DNA of 64,000 nt, from assembly GCF_010015445.1 (NCBI RefSeq), contig NC_053112.1, positions 3,000,219-3,064,218 on the forward strand, in the 5' to 3' direction. Source of the stretch: Perca fluviatilis. Its lineage: Eukaryota > Chordata > Actinopteri > Perciformes > Percidae. The notes under the pieces were generated by a model. The model searched no databases. It was not told the DNA's origin and saw nothing but the letters and a program-made list of their open reading frames with translations. Made by a program: the position numbers and the translations under genes. Of this stretch, positions 1 to 64,000 are shown piece after piece; positions within the stretch are counted from its first letter, which is position 1; each line of letters opens with the position of its first letter.

Positions 1-240
1 TACTGCAGCTCCTCTGTATCGTCACACGCAGCAGAACTGTGTCAGCCCAACGGGATGCCGACGCTGGTCACTCTGTGCTAACAGCGTGTTGGTGATGTTG
101 ATACGTTTCTATCCCTTAAGTTCTGATCTATCACAAACTATTTGCTAAGTTTTTTACTCCTGTCACACACCTTGCACCTTAGAAAGTTGTTTAGTTCAAA
201 TATGTATTTCTAGCAAGTAGCTAGCTGTCATTGCTACAAT
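1..240. other. Unassigned intronic or upstream sequence
   Basis: AT-rich non-repetitive sequence before the first recognisable repeat. I see no exon, motif or repeat that I can name. It probably belongs to the sos1 intron that precedes the first exon in the window. Confidence 0.4.
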
Positions 241-2782
241 GCTACAACTATAAAATGTAATAATTTATACTGTTTATTGATCCCCAGTGGGGAAATTACA
301 ATGTATTTTGTTAGAAATCACTACACACAGGCCTGAAATACAAACAGACATGCTCAGGACCTATTCATGCACAAATGGAGAGATGTCAGAGTGAGTGGGC
401 TGCCAGTGCTGGACCAGTATGGCGTTATATATGTGTCACATTCCTGAGTGAGTAATTGTATGTTTTAAGCGCAGAGAACTATATTTTGCAAGCACATTAC
501 ATTACATTTTGAACAGAAATTAACACTCGCAAAAAATAATTGAGTTTGAGTAAACAAAAACCTATTTCGGGCACAATAAATGTATTTGCATGTCTTTCTC
601 TGCTCGCAGGTAAAAGCTGCTGCGCTCCGGTCCTGTCTCTCTCGCTCTCAACCTCTTCTCTCTGCGCGCTCAACTCTAGACACGCTCGCTCAGATTTTCA
701 CAGCGTTACAAGTGTGCCACAAAACCAACCAATCGCAGAATCAAAAGGTCAATTCTGATTGGCTGTTCGTCTCCAATTAGATTGCAATATCAGGAAACAA
801 AAATCTAGGAGGAACCGTCTTTTTCAGTCAACACTTGTTGGTACGGCAAATACCGTCTACAGTGGAGCTGTTCGACTAATGTTACTGGATTAAAACACAT
901 TCCGGTCAGTATTTTGTATTATTGACATAGCTATATCACAGAAATGTCTTAATATTTGTGTGTACTATAATATGCCTTTGTTTTTGATTCATATCTCCTT
1001 ATGTTTGACTCATCCTTCACAAGCAATCTAGCTCGCCCACAACAGCAGACGACATGTCATCTGAACAGGCCTCGCAGCACTAACTAGCTAAGTTAGGTCT
1101 CGCATGCGAGACTGAACAGCAGTAGGCCTGTCACACTATAGCCACATGTAAGTAGTTTTAATACTTTGGTTACATATCCGCGATTTTATTAACCTGAATT
1201 ATGTTGCTATATTAGCTTGCGAATGAGCTATCCGTTGCTAATGCTAATTTATCTCAAAAGCAGAAACGTTAGGTAACTACTGCCAAGATATGATTTCAAC
1301 CGAGACCAGAGAGGTGTTATAAGACTCGTCAAGTGTTGTCATCTGTCTTAAAATGAAATCATATCTTGGCAGTAACGTTCGTTAGCTACTGCTTTTTGAC
1401 ATAAATAAGCTAGCTAGCTAACGTTAGCAACGGATAGCTACTTTGCAAGTCAATTGAACCAACCTTAAAGAATTAAGGTTAATAAAACACCACATCGATG
1501 TAACCAGTATTACAAACTTCTTTTAAGTGGCTGTATTGTGACATTTTAGGTTTGTTCAGATGAATATGTTGGATGCATAGACCGTATCCATGCTGGGCTA
1601 GCTAAGGTTAGATTTCTTGTGAAGGATGATGTTAGTCACACACGGAGATATGTAATTAAAAAAACGGTGTTGTGATTAACACAACTATTAAGGCATGTCT
1701 GTAATATACCGGTCGGTCAATAATATAAAATACTGTGGATCAGTGCTTTCCAACCCTTCTGGTCTGAGGTTCCCCCACATCCCTGTCATATTAACTCACA
1801 TACCCACCCCGTCAATTCCCAATGTGTTCACACTATCCTATTAAAGTGAATATTCTTACATTTTCATGCAATTGAACTATAGACATTTAGGTTGGTTTGG
1901 TCAGAAATTCTACTAGCTTGGCCTTTTACTTGAAGTGTGGTTAATGTTTCAAAAGTCATACATTACTTTTAACTAATCATTTAAACAGTTAGCTAAGTCA
2001 GTAGGCCACTTTTAGCTTTTTATTTCTACCATTGATTACTTCGCTATATGTTTAAACATATGTGTTGAGCTGTTTCAGCTGATATATTGTTTTAAATCAA
2101 TCATAATTAAATTATTTTGATTAGTTAAGCTGCTCCACAATCTTTCCAAGTACCCACTAGCTACAGCAGAGATACCCCTTGCTGGGGAATCACTGCAGGT
2201 GTTGTGTCAAAGACTGTTTCCCTGTAGATATATCTTTCCTGCTACTTGCGATCTAATTGGAGGTGAACAGCCAATCAGAATTGACCTTTTGATTCTGCGA
2301 TTGGTTGGTTTTGTGGCACACTTGTAACGCTGTGAAAATCTGAGCGAGCGTGTCTAGAGTTGAGCGCGCAGAGAGAAGAGGTTGAGAGCGAGGGAGACAG
2401 GACCGGAGCGCAGCAGCTTTTACCTGCGAGCAGAGAAAGACATGCAAATACATTTATTGTGCCCGAAATAGGTTTTTGTTTACTCAAACTAAATTATTTT
2501 TTGCGAGTGTTAATTTCTGTTCAAAATGTAATGTAATGTGCTTGCAAAATATAGTTCTCCGCGCTCAAAACATACAATTACTCGCTCAGGAATGTGACAC
2601 ATATAACGCCATAGACCAGCGCCCTGAGCGGTTGGGGGGGTACGGTGCCTTGCTCAAGAGCACCTGGCAGTGCCCAGGAGGTGAACTGGCATCTCTCCAG
2701 CTACCAATCCACACTCTGTACTTTGGTCCGTACTGGGATGTGAACCAGCGACCCTCCGGTTCCCAACCCAAGTCCCTAGTTT
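241..2782. repeat. Teleost interspersed repeat split by an inserted palindromic element
   Basis: The left part (241-417: TTTATTGATCCCCAGTGGGG, then GAGAGATGTCAGAGTGAGTG) and the right part (2614-2782: CCCTGAGCGGTTGGGG, then GACCCTCCGGTTCCCAACCC) read as the two halves of one common fish interspersed repeat. It resembles the 3-prime tail of a LINE or a SINE. The fold-back element 418-2613 interrupts it. The family is recalled rather than searched; the split itself is clear from the sequence. Confidence 0.6.
418..2613. mobile_element. Fold-back (palindromic) DNA element with nested inverted repeats
   Basis: The outer arms 418-790 and about 2240-2613 are near-perfect reverse complements, starting TATGGCGTTATA and ending TATAACGCCATA. 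The directly repeated hexamer GACCAG abuts both ends (412-417 and 2614-2619), as a target-site duplication would. Inner arms (about 1000-1310 and 1345-1640) are also inverted copies, sharing CCAAGATATGATTTCA and TCATCCTTCACAAG, with the fold centre near 1330. Short ORFs in both arms are mirror copies and not genes. No transposase is visible, so the element is non-autonomous. The superfamily is not assigned. Confidence 0.75.
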
Positions 2783-2790
2783 AACCCTAT

Positions 2791-57734
<54,944 letters not shown>

Positions 57735-58560
57735 GTAAGACCTCCCTCTGACATCACTCTGACATCACTCCGACATTACTCTGTGTTTCTCTCAGGCTAC
57801 ATCTCCACCGCTACGTTTTGGTTTAAAAAGGAATATCTTCTGCTATCTTCTGTTTCCCCCTCTCATTCCCCCTGCTCTGGTGTTTCCCCCTCTCATTCCC
57901 CCTGCGTCCCCCACCACCACCACCCCTCATTCCCCCTGCTCTGGCGTGTCTGAGCCCCTAAACCAGAGACATTAGGAAACACTTCTGACCCGTTTTGGTT
58001 CTGAATCTGCGGGGTTGTGTTTCAGTCTCAACGGTTCCAAACGGAGACCTTTGGCAACGCCGACACTGATGCCGACGTTTCTCCTGATTGGGTCTTATTG
58101 GTCACGACGTCTCGTTCTCTGAGACTAAAGCTACTAACGTTACCATGGTAACTAACAGCAGTGGGGCGGAGCCTCCACTCTGCCTCCTGTTTATGTCCAG
58201 TATACCAGAATAATGATGAGATATGAGGTTTGGTTGTGTTAGTTTAAACAGAGATTAGTTCTTTTACTGGAGATAAAAACACTTGTTGAACAGAGATCAG
58301 TTTGGGCTCAAAACTCAAACGCTTAAAAACCAAAACGTGGAGATGGCACCTGCGGTGTAGTCATAGAAACAGATGATCTGTTATCTGAGCCGTGTCTGCC
58401 TCTTCTCTAATCCTCTGCTCTTTAAAACAAGTTACCACCCTAAGTACACTTATGCTGGACTTGTTAAATCACAACTGTTGAGATTTCACAGAATCTGCAC
58501 TCAACAGACAGACTTCACACAGGCTGTAAACGTGTTATTCTCCGTTCTGACCACTTGAGG
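57735..58560 (+). other. Intron sequence after exon 13
   Basis: Short tandem blocks occur at 57748-57780 (CTGACATCACTC) and 57850-57945 (CCCCCTCTCATTCCCCCTGC). The rest is unassigned; no exon found. Confidence 0.45.
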
Positions 58561-60822
58561 GTACTCTCAAGGTCAAGGTCAAGGTAACTTTATTGTCCCT
58601 GAGGGGCAATTATTTGTACAGCCAGCAGACACACATAAAGACAAGACAAACAACAATACAGCAAAAGATGAAATGCCCACAGTATCTAAACCACAATAGT
58701 AAATACAAATACATTCATTTAAAACCGTTCTGGCAAATTGTTTAAAATGGAAATAGAAGTGGGAATAAAAGAGTTTCTGAGTCTATTTGACCTGCATCTG
58801 GGCATGGAGTACCTACGGCCTGAGGGAAGTAACTTAAACTGGCAGGACAAGGGGGGGCTAGGGTCCGCTTCAATGGATCGGGCCTTCTTTGCCACTCTGT
58901 TGGAGTAGATGTGGGAGAGAGTGGGGAGGGTGATGCCTGCAATCTTGCCACATGTCCTAACGATACTCTCTAGTCGTTTTTTGTTTTTCATGGAGAAAGA
59001 ACCAAACCAGCACATAAAACAGAAGGTTAAAACAGACTCAATAAAACAGTAATAAAACATTCTCATAAACGTGGGGTCAATGTTGAAATTCCTCAGTTTT
59101 CGGTAAAAGTACATACGCTGATGGGCTTTGGCACAGACAGCATCAGTGTGCGGTTCAAAACATAGCTTGCTATCAGTTATTGTGCCAAGGTACTTATATT
59201 CTTGTACTGTCTCAACAGGTTGGCCATCAATGATAGTGGGGGGAAGAGGGGGGCACTGTTTCCTAAAATCAATAATTAATTCTTTAGTCTAGAGACATTT
59301 ATGTTTAAAAAGGAACACTTACACCAATCGTTAAAATCCTTCACTATTGGTCCGTGGTCAATCACACTTTCATAAAGTAGAGACACAATGACAGAATGTC
59401 TGCAAATTTAAAAACCTGTTTTCCGTCATATTGTGAACGACATTCATTTGTGTATAAGACAAAAAGGAGATGGGAGAGGACACATTGTAAGGGGTCGAGT
59501 TGTGGCTGTGTTATTGCTAAACTCTCCTGTTTGATATTTTTTTCATAATGAGAGAAGTGAGGGCCACTGGTCTAAAATCATTAATAGTCCATGAGGGGGG
59601 TTGATCGGTATCATCGGGGGGACAAAGGCTCATAGTGATTTTTGGCAAGGTATACACCCCCTAGTACTAGAAAAATCACGATAGCAGTGCAGTGGTGGTA
59701 GCAAATCACTTTTTTTCAGCTCATGAAGTTACTAACCCCCTAAGATAAATTCCGTTTTTGAAATCTGGTGTATATCTGGTTTAGGCTCATGGTAGGGATA
59801 TTGTCAATATTCTATAAGATTGTGCTTGGTATCGTTGGAAAGGGGACCTTTTAGGCTTTCATTTAAGCCCAGTACTGAATCTGTCTGATCACAGAGGTCA
59901 CATGACTTCTTTAAACCAGAAATAACACACATTTTCTCCCAATTTCCGCCTAAACTGTGTGCTTTCTTTTATCCCTGGTGCATGACAGAACACCAGGGAC
60001 ACAAAACTCAACAACTTCAATACTCAAGGCACTCTGATGATTCAGAAAATGTACAATATACCCATACTATTTATATGTGAGAGCCTTAAATTAGACTTAT
60101 GCAGCCGGCACAAGTCTTCAAAATAGAATTTAGCCAATAGAATGGACAAATAGAATACCCTATTAGTCCAGGGCCAAATGGCCTCTTTATTCATGTACAG
60201 TTGTAATAAAAAGTAATTGTTTCAATAGTGTTGTCAACATAACACTTGTAAGTGGTTTAACAAAATGCTTCTATCATGTATTTTGATATTCAGCCACTTT
60301 CAGTTAGAATGTCAGAAAGTAGCTCATGCACGTAATGATGGATTTTGACAGTTTGACAAGGTTTTGTCAGTGTTGTGAAAAGATCGTAGGTTCAGTTGAC
60401 TGGTTATAACAACACTACCAACTATGCCATCTTCAATCAACTTCCAATGAATTCCAGGGGTATTAAATGTAAGTAAAAAATACTTTCTATCTTGTGCTTG
60501 TGAATTGATGGGGGATGGACAGAGGGAGATTATACCTATAGTAGGGGTGGGCGATATATATCGTCTACGATAATATTGTCGTTGTTGTGTTAACGATGTG
60601 CAAATTGACATTATCGAGTATTTAAATTACTTAGAAAATAACACTTCAAAACACGCATCGGAACGCTACACATTCACTAATATTAACAAAGATGGCGTCG
60701 CGCGATTGTGCAGCGGCTGCTAGCTCTCCTGTCGGTGTATATTTAAAGCCATTATATACTAGACGCATCCAAGGTGGCGCGCGACATCGTGACGTCAAAA
60801 TTATGTAATATCCGGCCGGCCG

Positions 60823-61330
60823 ATCAGGAGTAGTTGGATGTGATCTGATGTATGCTGGGATCAGGAGTAGTTAGATGTGATCTGACTGATGCATGCTGGG
60901 ATCAGGAGTAGTTGGATGTGATCTGACTGATGCATGCTGGGAACAGGAGTAGTTGGATGTGATCTGATGCATGCTGGGATCAGGAGTAGTTGGTTGTGAT
61001 CTGATGCATGCTGGGATCAGGGTAGTTGGATGTGATCTGTCATGCTGGGATCAGGGTAGTTGGATGTGATCTGATGTATGCTGGGATCAGGAGTAGTTAG
61101 ATGTGATCTGACTGATGCATGCTGGGATCAGGAGTAGTTGGATGTGATCTGACTGATGCATGCTGGGAACAGGAGTAGTTGGATGTGATCTGATGCATGC
61201 TGGGATCAGGAGTAGTTGGTTGTGATCTGATGCATGCTGGGATCAGGAGTAGTTGGATGTGATCTGATGCATGCTGGGATCAGGAGTAGTTGGATGTGAT
61301 CTGACTGATGCATGCTGGGATCAGGAGTAG
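60823..61330 (-). repeat. LINE-endonuclease-derived minisatellite (37-41 bp)
   Basis: About 13 units of GGGATCAGGAGTAGTTGGAT and GTGATCTGACTGATGCATGCT, the same family as 28880-29610, with some units four bases longer. Here the seed LINE fragment is no longer present. Confidence 0.88.
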
Positions 61331-61332
61331 CT

Positions 61333-62155
61333 TAGCCTGGGTAAACCCTGACGAACTTCCGGCAACTTTGAGATTTGCTCTGCAAGTCAGTCTGGCGAAG
61401 AGCCCATTCAAACCCATTTCCAATGTCCTCAAAATTGAGGAACCAATCCCAACCTTTGAGGCGGGCTTTACACCAATCACAACCGTTGAGGCGGGCTTTA
61501 CGCGACAACGATAGCGTACCCACGGCGAGCAGCTTTTTGTTTACATTTAACACGACGGCTACCGAAGCTGTGCTTCACGTGCTCTGCCATGACCGGCGAG
61601 CGGCAGGTCAGTCTGACATATGCCGATTTCATGCAGGTCAATGCTACAATTAACTGACGACAGTAGTTATATGAGTTACAGTTCTCAAGGACGCACGCAC
61701 GCACGCACACACGGACAGAGACACTCTCTCTTTTTCCTTTCTCTCAACTTCTCCGCCGTCTGTGGCACGTAACCGCTCGCGGTGTGAAGCATGTGTCGGC
61801 GCTATTCTCCCACATGTAGGGAACCTTGTGAATTAACCTGCAACAAGTTAGCTGTTTGGAAATTCTTCAGCATGTGTGCAGAAGATAAGTTTGCAATATG
61901 CAACACCTGCTGCAAGGAGAAAGTAGGGCGTGGAGGGACGACACCAAAAACCCAAATAACCTTTTTTTTAGTTTGATATTGGATGTGAAAAGCGTCACCA
62001 GATCGTTGGTCTGATTGGTTGAAGGACTATCCAATGCACCCAGAGGCATTTGAGCGGCGTCCGTTGGTGACGCCCCCTTTGGAAATGAACTGTCAATGAA
62101 CCTTTCCCAGACCCACTCTCAGTTACAACTGAGAAGGGTCTGGTGTCAACCAGGC
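61333..62155. mobile_element. hAT-like element in the second fold-back element
   Basis: It begins TTAGCCTGGGTAAACCCTGA and ends GTGTCAACCAGGCTA, the reverse orientation of 27249-28014. Its interior differs from that copy at many positions. No transposase recognised. Confidence 0.6.
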
Positions 62156-64000
62156 TACCGGTAGCTAGCTCAGCGTGCTAGATGCTGACAACAATCCACG
62201 GAGCGTCCGGGCTGGCTAGGTCCTCCGGGATGTTATGAGCCGCCTGGAAGGCTCCTGTAACGGCTGTGTTGTATCGTAGTCCTTTATTGATTATTTCAGT
62301 GTGGCTGTACTTGTATAAATATACACCGACAGGAGAGCTAGCAGCCGCTGCACAATCGCAAGCAGCCATCTTTGTTAACATTAGTGAATGTTTAGCGTTC
62401 CAATGCGTGTTTTGAAGTGTTATTTTCTAAGTAATTTAAATACTCGATAATGTCAATTGACAATATTATCGTAGACGATATATATCGCCCACCCCTACTA
62501 TAGGTATAATGTCTCTGTCTATTCCCCATCAATTCACAAGCACAAGATAGAAAGTATTTTGTACTTACATTTAATACCCCTGGAACTCACTGGAAGTTGA
62601 TTGAAGATGGCATAGTTGGTAGTGTTGTTATAACCAGTCAACTGAACCAGCGATCTTTTCACAAAACTGACAAAACCTTGTCAAACTGTCAAAATCCATC
62701 ATTACGTGCATGAGCTACTTTCTGACATTCTAACTTAAAGTGGCTGAATATCAAAATACATGATAGAAGCATTTTGTTAAACCACTTACAAGTGTTATGT
62801 TGACAACACTATTGAAACAATTACTTTTTATTACAACTGTACATGAATAAAGAGGCCATTTGGCCCTGGACTAATAGGGTATTCTATTTGTCCATTCTAT
62901 TGGCTAAATTCTATTTTGAAGACCTGTGCTGGCTGCATAAGTCTAATTTAAGGCTCTCACATATAAATAGTATGGGTATATTGTACATTTTCTGAATCAT
63001 CAGAGTGCCTTGAGTATTGAAGTTGTTGAGTTTTGTGTCCCTGGTGTTCTGTCATGCCCCAGGGATAAAAGAAAGCACACAGTTTAGGCGGAAATTGGGA
63101 GAAAATGTGTGTTATTTCTGGTTTAAAGAAGTCATGTGACCTCTGTGATCAGACAGATTCAGTACTGGGCTTAAATGAAAGCCTAAAAGGTCCCCTTTCC
63201 AACGATACCAAGCATCATATTATAGAATATTGACAATATCCCTACCATGAGCCTAAACCAGATATACACCAGATTTCAAAAACTGAATTTATCTTAGGGG
63301 GTAAGTAACTTCATGAGCTGAAAAAAAGTGATTCGCTACCACCACTGCACTGCTATCGTGATTTTTCTAGTACTAGGGGTGTATACCTTGCCAAAAATCA
63401 CTATGAGCCTTTGTCCCCCCAGATGATACCGATGGCCCAAATTTGGGGCCCTGGCTCATGGACTAAAAGTGATTTAGGTGTTTTGGTCTCAGGCATAGGC
63501 ACAATCACTGACTCCTTCCAGAGATGAGGGACCCGCTGTGATTGAAGGGACTTATTGAATATAAAGGCGAGTATGTCCGACAGTGGCTCTGCACAGCTTT
63601 TTAATAGGTGTCCACCAATATTGTCTGGACCAGGGCTCTTTCTTTTCTTCACCCCCCTAAGAATTCTGTGAACTCTGTCCTTATCAATAGTGATAGCCAC
63701 ATCTTGTTGTGCCCATGATTCCCTGTACGTGGACAATTCCTTGGTGAAATTATAAATATTAAAGCGATTCTAAAAAATATTCAATTAATCTGCAAGCTCA
63801 GAATCTGTCTTGCCATCAAAGGAGAGATTTTTTTTATGATTGGATTGTAAGCCCATCATTGACTTCATACCGTCCCATGCAGGGCGTGACTTTCCACTAC
63901 TCAACTTTGTAAACTAAACTTATATTTAAGTTTAGCTAATTCAACACATTCTCACACCCAACTCATAAAATAAGGACGTTCGGTCAGGAGCCTTTCTCCT

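Larger units (their letters stand above)
59587..63463. mobile_element. Second composite fold-back element, 3.9 kb, inserted in the LINE
   Basis: The ends are GTCCATGAG and CTCATGGAC next to TA (59585-59586 and 63464-63465). Arms of about 1.1 kb (59587-60745 and 62325-63463) are inverted copies of each other and match the arms of 25462-31325, including the CTATAG junction and the GGGGTGGGCGATATATATCG end. The centre holds a 37-bp-type minisatellite and a hAT-like insertion. Confidence 0.85.
58566..64000 (-). mobile_element. Decayed minus-strand LINE split by a fold-back element, runs off the window
   Basis: The 3-prime end is at about 58566 (on the minus strand GACAATAAAGTTACCTTGAC, then GACCTTGACC repeats). 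The C-terminal ORF (59114-58719) contains FYRKLRNFNIDPTFMRMFY, KKRLESIVRTCGKIAGI and RYSMPRCRSNRLRNSFIPTS. The 5-prime side (63736-63466) encodes the RT start KRKSPGPDNIGGHLLKSCAE and VIVPMPETKTPKS, which continues as NDFRPVALTS across the insertion at 59584. Much of the RT core is deleted or frameshifted. Rex1/jockey-like; inactive. Confidence 0.8.

Noticed and set aside
540..2487. Paired 66-72-codon ORFs on opposite strands
   Set aside because: Mirror copies created by the inverted arms of the fold-back element; no domain and not conserved beyond the repeat.
57784..57953. Possible further sos1 exon after TTTCTCTCAG at about 57797
   Set aside because: The following sequence (GCTACATCTCCACCGCTACG) does not encode the expected Cdc25 continuation after LWLEK and runs into simple repeats.

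Overview
This is vertebrate nuclear DNA, most likely from a teleost fish. Coding sequence is split into short exons with GT-AG introns. The rest is fish-type repeats: hAT and Tc1/mariner elements, L2/Rex-like LINEs, and very many intronic minisatellites. I recognised no rRNA, tRNA, CRISPR array or prokaryotic gene.

The only host gene recognised is the middle of a son-of-sevenless Ras/Rac exchange factor, best matched to sos1, on the + strand. Thirteen exons (3634-3765, 8747-8911, 10157-10366, 10905-11048, 13234-13344, 13461-13559, 32055-32182, 40959-41620, 50457-50538, 52304-52420, 54689-54792, 57274-57496, 57615-57734) join without a frame break into 2297 nt, about 765 codons. They run from the histone-like domain through DH, PH and REM into the first part of the Cdc25 domain. 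The start codon lies upstream of the window. The rest of Cdc25 and the proline-rich tail were not found before 64000, so they probably lie downstream.

The introns dominate. Their most striking property is that tandem arrays begin exactly at splice junctions. Several array units are copies of an exon edge plus its splice signal: exon 1 donor side, exon 2 acceptor, exon 4 acceptor plus 63 exonic bases, exon 8 donor, exon 10 donor and exon 11 donor. (Exon numbers here count within this window.) The gene is therefore surrounded by decoy splice sites. Two arrays (exons 8 and 11) have 42-bp units that keep the reading frame. Exon 2 also ends at an apparent GC donor.

The 18.5-kb intron between exons 6 and 7 is mostly one 19-bp minisatellite (about 10 kb), split by hAT-like elements and by a 5.9-kb fold-back element. 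A shorter relative of that fold-back (3.9 kb) lies at 59587-63463, inside a decayed minus-strand LINE. Other insertions include a triple nest (hAT in hAT in which sits a Tc1-type element) at 5113-8042, a dead Tc1 transposon at 37111-38585, a PIF/Harbinger-like remnant, and LINE fragments at 4130-5086, 11340-12960, 41690-44229, 47640-48473 and 58566-64000. Many long ORFs in the window are only in-phase tandem repeats. Three stretches (22200-22745, 44404-44490, 44830-45020) look like damaged consensus sequence.
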